Assembly (NCBI GenBank): GCA_023459215.1
Contig: JAEWVF010000074.1
Coordinates: 27,044-91,043 of the forward strand
DNA: 64,000 bases
Direction of reading: 5' to 3'
From: Chloroflexota bacterium
Lineage (GTDB): Bacteria; Chloroflexota; Anaerolineae; Anaerolineales; Villigracilaceae
Both the position numbers and the translations under genes were made by a program. This document shows, piece by piece, positions 55,114-63,937 of the stretch. The notes beneath the pieces are model-generated. The model saw only the letters and a program-made list of their open reading frames with translations. It searched no databases and had not been told where the DNA came from. The first letter of the stretch is position 1; each line of letters begins with the position of its first letter.

Positions 55114-56340
55114 ATGAGCCAGCCTTCCCTTTTCCAGGTCCGCCGCTGGAGCGTGACCGAACTGACCCGCCACCTGCGCCGCCTCCTTGAAAGCGACGTA
55201 ACCCTGCAAGACGCCTGGGTGCAGGGCGAAATCTCGAACCTGTCGCGCCCATCTTCGGGGCACATCTACTTCACGCTCAAAGACAGCGGCGCGGCGCTCA
55301 AATGCGTCATCTGGAAGGGCGACGCCATGCGCCTGCGCGGCGTCCCGATGCAGGATGGGCTGTCCATCGAAGCCCACGGCAAAATCGGCGTGTATGAACC
55401 CGGCGGGCAGTACCAGCTTTACGTCGACATCGTCCGCCCGGCGGGCGAGGGCGCACTGTACGCCGAATACCTGCGCCTGAAAGCCATGCTTGAAGCCGAG
55501 GGGTTATTTTCGGGCGAACACAAACGCGAAATTCCGCAGTTCCCGCGCCGAATCGGCATTCTGACCTCGCCGACCGGGGCCGCCTTGCGCGATATGCTCA
55601 ACACCCTGCGCCGGCGGATGCCGCTGGCCGAGGTGATTCTCGCGCCTGCCGCCGTACAGGGGGACGCAGCGCCGCTGGAACTGGTAGCTGGCCTGCAAAA
55701 ACTAAACGAATTTTTCCAACCCGATGTGATTCTCATCGCGCGCGGGGGCGGCTCGATTGAAGACCTGTGGGCCTTCAACGACGAACGCGTTGTCCGCGCT
55801 GTGGCGGGATCAGCAGCCCCGGTCATTTGCGGCGTTGGACACGAAACCGACTTTACCCTAAGCGATTTCGCTGCCGACCTGCGCGCCCCAACCCCGACCG
55901 CCGCTGCCGAACTGGCAACCGCCATCAGCGTCAACGATCTGGCGGGCTATGTTCACAATGCCGCAGCGCGGATGGGCAGCGCCATGCTGACAGTGCTCGA
56001 AGAAAAAGAAAATGAGTTGGAACAAATCCATGCGCGCATGCGTTACGTCTCGCCAGCCCGGCGGCTCGTCACCGAGCGCCAGCGAATCGACGAGGCCGAG
56101 CGGCGCATGGCCCGCGCGCTGGAGGCCCGTCTGAAACTGGACAAGGCCCACCTGCGAGGAATGGCCCAGCGGCTCGAGTCGCTCAATCCGCTGGCGATTT
56201 TGCGGCGCGGCTATGCCGTGGTCACGCTGGCAGGGTCAGACAAAGTCGTTTTAGCGGCATCCCAGGCCGAGGTGGGCAGCGATCTGCGCGTACGACTGGC
56301 TGAAGGTGAAATCAAAGCCCGGGTAACCGAATCCGGCTAA
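55114..56340 (+). CDS. xseA: Exodeoxyribonuclease VII large subunit
   Basis: A 408-residue XseA. The OB-fold N-terminal domain is about 10-105 (VQGEISNLSRPSSGHIYFTL). The catalytic domain has PRRIGILTSPTGAALRD, IARGGGSIEDLWAFNDE, the active GVGHETDFTLSDFAADLRAP and TPTAAAE. A coiled-coil part and a C-terminal LNPLAILRRGYAVV follow. With XseB it degrades single-stranded DNA. ATG 55114 sits 9 bases after a TATCCT box with no ribosome site, so it may be leaderless. xseB follows. Confidence 0.96.
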   Translation: MSQPSLFQVRRWSVTELTRHLRRLLESDVTLQDAWVQGEISNLSRPSSGHIYFTLKDSGAALKCVIWKGDAMRLRGVPMQDGLSIEAHGKIGVYEPGGQYQLYVDIVRPAGEGALYAEYLRLKAMLEAEGLFSGEHKREIPQFPRRIGILTSPTGAALRDMLNTLRRRMPLAEVILAPAAVQGDAAPLELVAGLQKLNEFFQPDVILIARGGGSIEDLWAFNDERVVRAVAGSAAPVICGVGHETDFTLSDFAADLRAPTPTAAAELATAISVNDLAGYVHNAAARMGSAMLTVLEEKENELEQIHARMRYVSPARRLVTERQRIDEAERRMARALEARLKLDKAHLRGMAQRLESLNPLAILRRGYAVVTLAGSDKVVLAASQAEVGSDLRVRLAEGEIKARVTESG

Positions 56341-56350
56341 GGAGTGTTAT

Positions 56351-56575
56351 ATGTCTGTATCATCCAAAAACGTGGAAGAAATGAGTTTTGAAGAGGCTTT
56401 TGGCGAGTTGAACACACTGGTGCAGGCGCTGGAAGAGGAAGGCCGCCCGCTGGACGAGGCGATTGCGCTGTACGAACGCGGCCAGGCGCTGGCGCGGCGC
56501 TGCGCCAGCATGCTCGAAAAGGCCGAATTAAAAGTCCGCCAATTAAATGGAGAAGTTTTTGAAGACGAGGTTTAA
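56351..56575 (+). CDS. xseB: Exodeoxyribonuclease VII small subunit
   Basis: A 74-residue XseB with the typical SFEEAFGELNTLVQALEE and LDEAIALYERGQALARRC. It binds the coiled coil of XseA. It is 10 bases after xseA with a ribosome site AAGGAG, and its stop directly abuts the ATG of the DUF212 gene. Confidence 0.96.
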   Translation: MSVSSKNVEEMSFEEAFGELNTLVQALEEEGRPLDEAIALYERGQALARRCASMLEKAELKVRQLNGEVFEDEV

Positions 56576-57037
56576 ATGCCGCTTTCAGGATTATTGGAAA
56601 ATCATGTCTTAATCAGCACGCTGATTGCCTGGGGCCTGGCCCAATTGATCAAGCCCCCTTTATACTTCTTGATTAATCGCAAATGGTCGTGGGCGCCTTT
56701 ATTGAGCGCGGGAGGCATGCCATCTTCGCATTCGGCGCTGATGGTTTCGACCACCGTGGGCATTGGGCTGCATATTGGTTTCGACACGCCCGTCTTTGCC
56801 CTGGCTTGCGCCGCAACCATGGTGGTTTTGTACGACGCTGCCGGGGTGCGCCGTCAGGCAGGCATTCATGCCCAAAAAATCAACATTTTGATTAACGAAT
56901 TGCTGGCCGGTCATCCCATTTCAGACAAGCAACTGCGCGAGGTGCTCGGCCATACCCCCCTCGAAGTGGTAGGCGGGGTGATCTGGGGCATCCTGATCAG
57001 CGTCGCTTACTGGCTATGGGAAATTAATTGGTTTTAG
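56576..57037 (+). CDS. Divergent PAP2 (DUF212) family membrane protein
   Basis: A 153-residue membrane protein of the DUF212 family (YuiD/AcpA-like, distant to PAP2 phosphatases). Its main motif is GGMPSSHSALMVST, followed by YDAAGVRRQAGIHAQKIN and LGHTPLEVVGG. Four membrane helices are visible. PAP2-like residues suggest a lipid phosphatase, but activity is not established for the family. The start touches the xseB stop, so translation is coupled. Confidence 0.93.
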   Translation: MPLSGLLENHVLISTLIAWGLAQLIKPPLYFLINRKWSWAPLLSAGGMPSSHSALMVSTTVGIGLHIGFDTPVFALACAATMVVLYDAAGVRRQAGIHAQKINILINELLAGHPISDKQLREVLGHTPLEVVGGVIWGILISVAYWLWEINWF

Positions 57038-57038
57038 C

Positions 57039-57067
57039 TTGACCTTTTGGGATAACAGGTTTATTCT
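57039..57067 (+). promoter_or_regulatory. Promoter of the 68-residue protein gene
   Basis: TTGACC (57039-57044), 17-base spacer, TATTCT (57062-57067). The start would be near 57074, about 25 bases before the ATG. Confidence 0.55.
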
Positions 57068-57098
57068 TACGTCATCATATTCTAAAGAGGAGGCTGAT

Positions 57099-57305
57099 AT
57101 GCAAGAGTTAATCGATCTCGTTTCGAAGAAAACCGGTCTGAGCAAGGAACATTCGAAAATAGCCGTGGATGTGGTGCTCGATTTCCTGAAGAAGAAGCTC
57201 CCGGCCCCAGTCGCCGCCCAGGTGGATGCCATTTTGAGTGGCAAAGGCGACCTTGGCGCAGCAGCCGATATGATCGGCGGATTGCTTGGCGGCAAGAAAT
57301 CTTAA
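57099..57305 (+). CDS. Small DUF2267-like helical protein
   Basis: A 68-residue protein: LIDLVSKKTGLSKEHSKIAV, then VLDFLKKKLPAPVAAQVDAIL and a Gly-rich tail ending GGLLGGKKS. The first 50 residues resemble one half of DUF2267, a helical domain that often appears in stress genes; I am not certain. AGAGGAGG sets ATG 57099. It has its own promoter and terminator. The tail GGLLGGKKS may be flexible. Confidence 0.78.
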   Translation: MQELIDLVSKKTGLSKEHSKIAVDVVLDFLKKKLPAPVAAQVDAILSGKGDLGAAADMIGGLLGGKKS

Positions 57306-57326
57306 GAAGTGCCCGATAAACAAAGG

Positions 57327-57356
57327 GAGCCTGTCCGCCAAGGGCAGGCTCTTTGC
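57327..57356 (+). terminator. Terminator
   Basis: Stem GAGCCTGTCC / GGGCAGGCTC (one G-T pair) with a 5-base loop, then TTTGCTTTGG. It follows the 68-residue protein gene by 21 bases. Confidence 0.75.
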
Positions 57357-57405
57357 TTTGGAACTCTTTGACGTTCCAGGCCGTCCTTGCAGAAAGGAGT
57401 TTCTT

Positions 57406-58560
57406 ATGAGAACAATCATTTTTTCGATCCTGCTCCTGGCAATTTTGCCGGCCTGCGCGGCCAGGCCGGAAGCGGAACCGGCTGCGCCGGAGCCAGTGTC
57501 CGAGTCGACGGCGGTACCGAGCGCCGCTCCCGCCAGCGGCGAGGCTTACCCGGCGGCTGTCCTGGCTGCCCAGGCCCACTTGGCAAAGAGACTTGGCTTG
57601 CAGCCCGACCAAGTCAGCGTTGCCAGCGTTGAACAGCAAGACTGGCCGGATGGCTGCCTGGGGCTGGCAACACCTGACGAGATGTGTACCATGGCCATCG
57701 TCCCAGGCTACCTGGTGCGTTTATCCGCCGCCGGACAGGATTATGCCTATCGCAGCGACTTGGCGGGCAAAAACCTGCGCCCGGAAGTTGTCAGGATACC
57801 CCGAAAAGATGGCGCAAACCCTGGCCAGGCGCTGCTATCCTGGAGTCGCGAAGGCGGCATCGCCGGTTACTGCGATACGCTGACTGTTTCCGGCGATGGT
57901 TCGTATACACTGGAGAGTTGCAAGGGGAAATCCAAGTCCGGGCAATTGAGCGAAAGCCAAACCGAACTGCTGCAATTTTATGCCGCCCACCTGGAAGCCT
58001 TTGAAATGGGGAAGCGCGATCCGGCAGTCGCCGATGCGATGAGCACAACCCTGAGCTTTAATGGCGTCGGAGCGGCAGCCGCCAGCGAGAGCGAACAGCA
58101 AGCCGTCTCCGCGCTGGCAGCCGAAATCGTGGCCATCGTCCGCGCCAACACCGGCCCGGATGCGGAGCGCGACTCCGCCCAAAAGGCGCTGGAGGATTTC
58201 CTGAACGCTTTGAACAGCGGAGATTTCATCCTGGGGGCCAAACTGTACGGCGGCGAAACCGAACTTTTGGAAACCTGGAACCCGGATATCCACAACGATC
58301 TACCCAAATGGCTGGAGCGCGGCTGCACCCAAAATGGGCTGCAATGCCTGCCAATCCGCTCCATCCTTTACCGTGGGCCAGATACGCGTGGCGGCTACCA
58401 GTTCCTGGTGGAATTCACAGCCCCCGATGGAAACCTGTTCCACCAGGGGCCGTGCTGCGGCGATGAAAGCGAAGGGCCTTTCCCGGCCAGTTTTACATTT
58501 GCGGTGCTCAAGTCGGAACCAAACTGGCTGGTGATGGACTTGCCGCCCTACCTGCCGTAA
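57406..58560 (+). CDS. Lipoprotein of unknown function
   Basis: A 384-residue lipoprotein with signal peptide and lipobox LPAC (about 14-17), then a Pro/Ala/Glu linker. Residues about 55-120 form a small domain with QQDWPDGCLGLATPDEMC and VPGYLVRLSAAGQDYAYRSD, a pattern common in Chloroflexota and cyanobacterial exported proteins. The rest has no known fold; the C-terminal half (residue 250 on) contains FLNALNSGDFILGAKLYGG, like NTF2-type accumulating domains, and a CCGD motif. AAAGGAG sets ATG 57406. Converges with the esterase gene, 5 bases apart. Confidence 0.8.
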   Translation: MRTIIFSILLLAILPACAARPEAEPAAPEPVSESTAVPSAAPASGEAYPAAVLAAQAHLAKRLGLQPDQVSVASVEQQDWPDGCLGLATPDEMCTMAIVPGYLVRLSAAGQDYAYRSDLAGKNLRPEVVRIPRKDGANPGQALLSWSREGGIAGYCDTLTVSGDGSYTLESCKGKSKSGQLSESQTELLQFYAAHLEAFEMGKRDPAVADAMSTTLSFNGVGAAAASESEQQAVSALAAEIVAIVRANTGPDAERDSAQKALEDFLNALNSGDFILGAKLYGGETELLETWNPDIHNDLPKWLERGCTQNGLQCLPIRSILYRGPDTRGGYQFLVEFTAPDGNLFHQGPCCGDESEGPFPASFTFAVLKSEPNWLVMDLPPYLP

Positions 58561-58565
58561 ATCTC

Positions 58566-59336
58566 CTACTTGACCATCCAGGCCAATACGTTCTGGATCA
58601 TTTTGTCCCAATAAACCCAGTTATGTTCCCCTGGGCCTTCTTCGTAGGTCAGGTCGAGGGGCAGGCCGCGCAGGAAATCGCGAAATTCGAGATTGTTCTG
58701 GTAAAGGAAATCTTCGGTGCCGCAGCACTGGTGCAGGCGCGGCTTTTGCGGCGCGGTAGCCGCCCGGCGGGCCAGGGTACGCAGGTCATCCTGGCTGTCG
58801 GCCACTTTCTTTAAATCTGCGCCGAAGATGTTGCGCATCCCGTTCAACCAAACTTCATCAGGATCAGGGCCTTCTTCGTTGACAACGTGACGGATTTCCA
58901 CGGCTCCGGACAGGCTGGCGGCAGCGGCAAACCGCTCCGGGTGCGCCAACGCCATTTTGAAGGCTCCGTACCCGCCCATGGAAAGCCCGGCGACGAAATT
59001 ATCGGCGCGGGCAGCAGATAGCGGGAAAAGGCTGCGGGCCAGGGCCGGCACTTCTTCGCTGATGAAAGCCCAGTAGCGGCCACCGTGAACCATATCGGTA
59101 TAAAAGCTGAGATGGACAGCTGGCATGATAACCGCCATATTCAACCCTTCCACATACCGTTCAATGGATGTCCAGCGCTGCCAGGCAGTATGGTCGTCGG
59201 AATGGCCGTGCAACAGGTACAAACTGCGATAGCTCGGGCGGGCGGCAGCGCCCATCTCAGGCTGGGGTAAAATGACGAGCATGGTCGAACGCATGCCCAG
59301 GATTTCGGAGAAGAAGTTGATTTCAGAGAGAATCAT
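58566..59336 (-). CDS. Esterase of the EstA/FrsA-like (esterase D) family
   Basis: A 256-residue putative esterase (PF00756 type). The nucleophile elbow is AGLSMGGYGAFKMALAHPE, the oxyanion region RSLYLLHGHSDDHTAW, and the His is near the end in GPGEHNWVYWDK. Typical substrates are S-formylglutathione, feruloyl or acetyl esters. No signal peptide is present, so it acts in the cytosol. ATG 59336 has AAAGGAAA; GTG 59351 is the alternative. Confidence 0.9.
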   Translation of the reverse strand: MILSEINFFSEILGMRSTMLVILPQPEMGAAARPSYRSLYLLHGHSDDHTAWQRWTSIERYVEGLNMAVIMPAVHLSFYTDMVHGGRYWAFISEEVPALARSLFPLSAARADNFVAGLSMGGYGAFKMALAHPERFAAAASLSGAVEIRHVVNEEGPDPDEVWLNGMRNIFGADLKKVADSQDDLRTLARRAATAPQKPRLHQCCGTEDFLYQNNLEFRDFLRGLPLDLTYEEGPGEHNWVYWDKMIQNVLAWMVK

Positions 59337-59428
59337 CAGATTTCCTTTCACAGCAAAGTTGATTTATTTTACCGCTAACGCGCCATCCCTCGCGCTTATC
59401 TTTGCAAATTTCATCCTTGGAGGATTGC

Positions 59429-60097
59429 ATGAATCCGGATCGCAAAACCTGGAACGAACAACAAAAAAGCCTCCTGCACGCCTTGACACGCGGCGATTAT
59501 GTTGCCGCCCAGGCGCTCTTTGCCCGTCATCACGCCATGGTACACAGCGCCAGGATGTCCGGGCTGGGAGTCTGGTCGTTTGAAGATGAGGTCCTGGAGG
59601 GCTTGAGCGAGTCCCAGTTCAGGCGCATTCCCACGGGCGAGGAACATTCCATCGCCTGGAACATCTGGCACATCGCCCGCATCGAGGATGTGACCATGAA
59701 TCTGCTGGTGGCCGGGACGGAGCAAATCTACTTCGCCGCAGGCTGGTTTTCTGTCCTGAACCTGCCCTACCGCCATGCCGGCAACGCCATGCAGCAGGAT
59801 GAAATCGCCGAACTCAGCGAAAAAATCAACCTTGAAGCGCTGCGAGATTATCGGGTTGCGGTTGGGCAGCGAACACGCCAGGTGGTTGCAGCCCTCATCG
59901 AAACGGATTACAAGCAGCGGGTGGATGCGTCCCGCCTGGCCAGGGTGATGCGCGAGGGCGCGGTGCCAGAATCGGCCCGTGAGATTGCATCCTATTGGGG
60001 CAAACGGGATATCGCCGGGCTGCTGTTGATGCCCGCCACACGTCACAACTTCGTTCATCTAAACGAATGCCTGCGCTTGAAAAACAAACGAGCTTAA
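59429..60097 (+). CDS. DinB family protein
   Basis: A 222-residue four-helix protein of the DinB superfamily. The metal-binding pattern is HSIAWNIWHIARIEDVTMN near the middle (residues about 72-95), and the C-terminal end has ATRHNFVHLNEC. DinB-like proteins use thiols or hydrolyse small substrates; the one here is unknown. ATG 59429 follows TGGAGG 5 bases upstream. It diverges from the esterase gene. Confidence 0.83.
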   Translation: MNPDRKTWNEQQKSLLHALTRGDYVAAQALFARHHAMVHSARMSGLGVWSFEDEVLEGLSESQFRRIPTGEEHSIAWNIWHIARIEDVTMNLLVAGTEQIYFAAGWFSVLNLPYRHAGNAMQQDEIAELSEKINLEALRDYRVAVGQRTRQVVAALIETDYKQRVDASRLARVMREGAVPESAREIASYWGKRDIAGLLLMPATRHNFVHLNECLRLKNKRA

Positions 60098-60236
60098 CTG
60101 CGATTATACGGAGAAGTTATGGAGACTGCCCAGCCCTGGCCTGGCCGCAGCGAGGATGGCTTATAATTCTGTTTGGAACTTTTGGCCCGGAACTGCGTAA
60201 AATCATTGTGCATTTCAAATACGGGCATCATCTCTT

Positions 60237-62189
60237 ATGGCAACCAACCCAATTACCAGCGAAACATCTCTAAAAAGCAAGCCCAAACTGCGGCTGGCCT
60301 TAATTGGCGCCTGGCTGGCTGTCATGCTATACACCTTGACGGTTTACGTCATCAGTGTGCCGGCTGTTTTCTGGCAGCGCGCCAGTAACCCGCAAACCTC
60401 CGTCCTGAATTTGACCGAGGTTCTGTTTGTTTCGGTTGATATCGGCATTGATATTTTTGTTTCACTCGGCTTTATCCTGACCGCAATCTACCTGTTTACC
60501 CGCCGATCTGACGATTGGTTTGTGATTTTTACATCGATGTTCCTGGTCGCTTTTGCCGGCCGGATATCAAATACCATTAATAATGCAGCTTCACTGCCGG
60601 GTTATGAAACGCTGGCCGGTCTGGTTATTGCCCTGGGCGATATAGGGGTTGTCGCCTTTTGTGTGCTCTTCCCCGATGGCAAATTTGCCCCACGCTGGGT
60701 CAAATTTGTCATGCCCATCCTGGTCATCAGCGTTTTAGGGCTGTACAGCGTTCCGTCAGCACCCTTTTACTGGACAAAACTGGGTCAGCCGCTTTACCTG
60801 GGCATCATGCTGGCGTGGTACCTGTTCGGGGTCATCGTTTTTTCTTACCGCTACGGACAGCAAAGAAGCATTCTGCAAAAACAGCAAATTCGTTGGGTGA
60901 TGATCGGGTTGTTGGGGCCGCTGGCCTGGTTCATCCTGTTCAACAGCCTGCAAGGGTTCCTGAACCTTGCCACAGATACGAACCAGGTCAACTTCTGGTT
61001 TTATGAGTTCGCCGCTCAGATCGCAGGAATTTTCCTGTTCCTGATGCTGCCCTTCTCAATCACAATATCGATTGCGCGTTCGAAGCTGTTTGACATCGAC
61101 CTGCTCATCAATCGCTCCCTGGTGTATACCGGCCTGACCGTCGGCCTGGGGATTGTGTTTGCAGGGCTGCTCGGAGGCATTTCGCTGATTTTCCGCAGCA
61201 TCAACCAGGGCGATCAGTCGATGCTGGCGGTCACATTCTCAGCCCTGGTAGCCGGGGCCGTTTTCCAGCCAGCCCGGCGGAAACTGCAACGGTTCGTCGA
61301 CCACTTCTTCTATCACATCAAAATCGATTACCAGAAAACGCCGGTCGAACTGCGAAAACCGGATGACCCGCTCGAAGACACAACCCTGTCATCCTATAAA
61401 GGATTAAAACTGATCGGGCGCGGCGGTATGGCCGATGTTTATCGCGCCGAAAGTCCGACCAATGGCCGACCGGTTGCCATCAAAGTCCTGCCGCCCTCCT
61501 TTGCCGAAGATGAGCAATTCCGGCGGCGTTTCATGCGCGAGGCTGAAACCGTTGCCGGGCTTGAACATCCGAATATCGTCCAAATCCTGAACTATGGCGA
61601 GGAAGCCGGAACCTACTATATTGTGATGGAATACCTGGGCGGCCCCGACCTGCGCAGCCTGCTCAAGGATCAAAAGCGGCTGACGCTTCCAGAGCTCACG
61701 CCCATTTTACGGGATGTTGCTTCCGCGCTGGATTACGCCCACGCCCGCGGCCTGGTGCACCGCGATATCAAGCCGTCCAATATTATGATGGATGCATCCA
61801 CCCTGCCCCAGCGCGCCGTCCTGACCGATTTCGGGATCGCCAAAATTGCGGATGCCCACACCAAAATCACCGCGACCGGTGTGCTGGGAACTTTCGACTA
61901 TATCGCCCCGGAACAAATCCAGGCATCGGGTGAAGTGGATGCCATGGCAGACCAATACGCCCTGGGGGTGATGACCTATCAATTACTCACCGGAAGGCTG
62001 CCTTTTGAGCGGCCAAATACTGGCGCGCTCTTGCTGGCCCACCTGACGGCGCCTCCGCCCGATGTGCGTGAAAGCGTCCCGGAAACGCCGCGCCATGTGG
62101 CTTATGCCATCCAGCGGGCAATGGCTAAAAACCCGCAGGACCGGTTTGCCAGTGTTGGCGATTTTGCCCAGGCAATCGCAAGCGTGTAA
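60237..62189 (+). CDS. Ser/Thr protein kinase with histidine-kinase-type membrane sensor
   Basis: A 650-residue protein. Residues 1-370 contain about eight membrane helices followed by LFDIDLLINRSLVYTGLTV and FQPARRKLQRFVDHFFY. In Chloroflexota that combination usually leads into a histidine kinase. Here it leads into a PknB-type kinase domain (about 388-650): IGRGGMADVYRAE, the Lys in VAIKVLP, HRDIKPSN (H508-D510), DFGIAKI and the activation segment GVLGTFDYIAPEQ. The sensor is thus wired to Ser/Thr phosphorylation. A possible -10 (TATAAT, 60163-60168) lies 69 bases upstream. A terminator follows. Confidence 0.92.
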   Translation: MATNPITSETSLKSKPKLRLALIGAWLAVMLYTLTVYVISVPAVFWQRASNPQTSVLNLTEVLFVSVDIGIDIFVSLGFILTAIYLFTRRSDDWFVIFTSMFLVAFAGRISNTINNAASLPGYETLAGLVIALGDIGVVAFCVLFPDGKFAPRWVKFVMPILVISVLGLYSVPSAPFYWTKLGQPLYLGIMLAWYLFGVIVFSYRYGQQRSILQKQQIRWVMIGLLGPLAWFILFNSLQGFLNLATDTNQVNFWFYEFAAQIAGIFLFLMLPFSITISIARSKLFDIDLLINRSLVYTGLTVGLGIVFAGLLGGISLIFRSINQGDQSMLAVTFSALVAGAVFQPARRKLQRFVDHFFYHIKIDYQKTPVELRKPDDPLEDTTLSSYKGLKLIGRGGMADVYRAESPTNGRPVAIKVLPPSFAEDEQFRRRFMREAETVAGLEHPNIVQILNYGEEAGTYYIVMEYLGGPDLRSLLKDQKRLTLPELTPILRDVASALDYAHARGLVHRDIKPSNIMMDASTLPQRAVLTDFGIAKIADAHTKITATGVLGTFDYIAPEQIQASGEVDAMADQYALGVMTYQLLTGRLPFERPNTGALLLAHLTAPPPDVRESVPETPRHVAYAIQRAMAKNPQDRFASVGDFAQAIASV

Positions 62190-62193
62190 AACA

Positions 62194-62227
62194 AAATCCT
62201 GCCAGCAGTCTTGCTGGCAGGATTTTT
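62194..62227. terminator. Bidirectional terminator
   Basis: Stem AAAATCCTGCCAGCA / TGCTGGCAGGATTTTT with a 4-base loop, between convergent genes. Confidence 0.92.
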
Positions 62228-62246
62228 ATGTGCGAACAAAACCTAA

Positions 62247-63890
62247 CTATTCCTGACTGATATCTTCAACATAATTTACAGCCGGTTTGCACCCTGGCAG
62301 CAGGGAATCGGCGACGTTTTTCCAGGTCAGTTCCAAATTATTCACCCGCGCCACCTGAACCGCATCGGCAAGGCAGCCAGCCCCGGCATTATAGTTAAGC
62401 AACGTCAGTCGCCACAGGTCTTCGTAACTGACACTTTCCCCGGCAGGTCTTCCCGTGACATTTTGGACTACCTTGCCAGCCTGTTCACAGTTTGCCAGCA
62501 AAGTGCGGGCAAAAATATCCACACTGTAATCGGCACGTTCCAGATCAATGCCCAGGGGGCAATCTGTGCAAGTGGCATTAACGCTCTGCAATAACGCCCC
62601 GCGCAGCAACGACTGATCCGCCTTTGACAGGTTGGCATATCCGCTTGATTTACACAGGCTCTCCCCAAGCACCATTGGACAAAATTCATCATAAAAAGCA
62701 GGGTTCCACATCAAGGTGGTGTCCGCGCCATGTTCTGTTAGCTGTCCCAGCCCAATATCATCGCGCAAATCAAAAACGACGGGCCAGAACTGACTCTCGC
62801 GGCTGAACAGGTTCTTCAACAATTGGGCCGGAACTTCGCCGCGCTGGGCTGAATCAAAGATGAGCGTGTCAAACCGGTTTTGCCACTCGGTCACCGCCAT
62901 TTGCGCGGCTTCAACCCCGCAAGGGGTGGCAGTGCCATCGGCATATACACCACCATCCAGGCAGGCATCAACGTTAACCGCACCTTGCTGGATTAAGTTC
63001 CCCGCCAGATAAACATAGGAAAGGTCGGACTGTAATTCTTCGGGGGAGGCCGGGGAGGAAAGCCAATCAGGCACCCCGTCCGGAGGAGGAAACGACTGCC
63101 AGGCTACTGAGCAAGTGGCATTGGGCTTGCCAGTCCACTGTGTGCTCAATACATCGACATAGCTTTTTTGAACCAGGCGCTGACCGTCATCGGTGACCAG
63201 CACCCGCACAATGGCATCGAAAGCCGGACTGGTGTCCCCATACGTTGACGCCCCCCAAAACAGGATTTTGATGCCTTCAGGCGGGGTAGCCGCCAGGAGA
63301 AAGTCACAACGCGCCCCATCACAAGAAAACGGATCAGCGCCAACCATGCCTTGAATGCGGGTGATCGACTGTTCAGGCAAAGGCTCTTCGCCGGTCAAGA
63401 CCAAACGAGGTGAGCCGCTGGTACACCAGCCGGTTTCATCTTCTTCGCAGTTCTCAAGCGAAACCCAGACCTTGGCATCCGGCAAGGGCACCACCAGGTC
63501 GCGCTGGATTACTCTCTCCCCGACAACCTGCCAGTAAAAACCTTTACACTGCCAGTACTCTTCAAGATTGCAGGCCTGTGATTTCTTAACCCACAAGTCA
63601 TAAAGTTCGCTGCCGCAAATCTCATAAACTTCATTATGGGTTGGCAGGCCATCATGTTCGATAAAAGCCTGGCAGTGAACTTCATTATCTTCCCAGGCCG
63701 TCAGCCACCACTCATAAATAGTCACCTCAACCTGGATGGTGGTAAACCGATCCGGGCCGGTGGGCGTTTCGTCCGCTAAATTGGCAGATGCATAGACAAC
63801 TTCTTGTGGCGCAGCCCCCAAAGACAAAAACAGGCTGAAACACAGAAGCGCTAGAATTAAAAACGCGGATCTGAAGCGCCGGTAGCCCAT
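62247..63890 (-). CDS. Exported protein with lysozyme-like C-terminal region
   Basis: A 547-residue protein with a signal peptide (about 1-32, no lipobox). The first 300 residues are Trp- and Cys-rich and of unknown fold. From about residue 350 there are traits of soluble lytic transglycosylases: LLKNLFSRESQFWPVVFD (catalytic Glu in RESQF), GLGQLTEHGAD, and LTLLNYNAGAGCLADAV near the end. It may cut peptidoglycan, though Chloroflexota walls are poorly known. The start lies in the gap after the gene cut by the window edge. Confidence 0.78.
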   Translation of the reverse strand: MGYRRFRSAFLILALLCFSLFLSLGAAPQEVVYASANLADETPTGPDRFTTIQVEVTIYEWWLTAWEDNEVHCQAFIEHDGLPTHNEVYEICGSELYDLWVKKSQACNLEEYWQCKGFYWQVVGERVIQRDLVVPLPDAKVWVSLENCEEDETGWCTSGSPRLVLTGEEPLPEQSITRIQGMVGADPFSCDGARCDFLLAATPPEGIKILFWGASTYGDTSPAFDAIVRVLVTDDGQRLVQKSYVDVLSTQWTGKPNATCSVAWQSFPPPDGVPDWLSSPASPEELQSDLSYVYLAGNLIQQGAVNVDACLDGGVYADGTATPCGVEAAQMAVTEWQNRFDTLIFDSAQRGEVPAQLLKNLFSRESQFWPVVFDLRDDIGLGQLTEHGADTTLMWNPAFYDEFCPMVLGESLCKSSGYANLSKADQSLLRGALLQSVNATCTDCPLGIDLERADYSVDIFARTLLANCEQAGKVVQNVTGRPAGESVSYEDLWRLTLLNYNAGAGCLADAVQVARVNNLELTWKNVADSLLPGCKPAVNYVEDISQE

Positions 63891-63897
63891 AAATAAC

Positions 63898-63927
63898 GCG
63901 AGTCCACTATGATTATAGCGGACTCGC
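63898..63927 (-). promoter_or_regulatory. Inverted repeat overlapping a -10 box
   Basis: GCGAGTCC and GGACTCGC (63898-63905 and 63920-63927), plus inner pairing, form a hairpin that contains TATAAT on the minus strand. It lies 8-37 bases before the start of the exported-protein gene. It may be a promoter with an operator or the end hairpin of the upstream gene. Confidence 0.4.
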
Positions 63928-63937
63928 AGCAGAAAAA

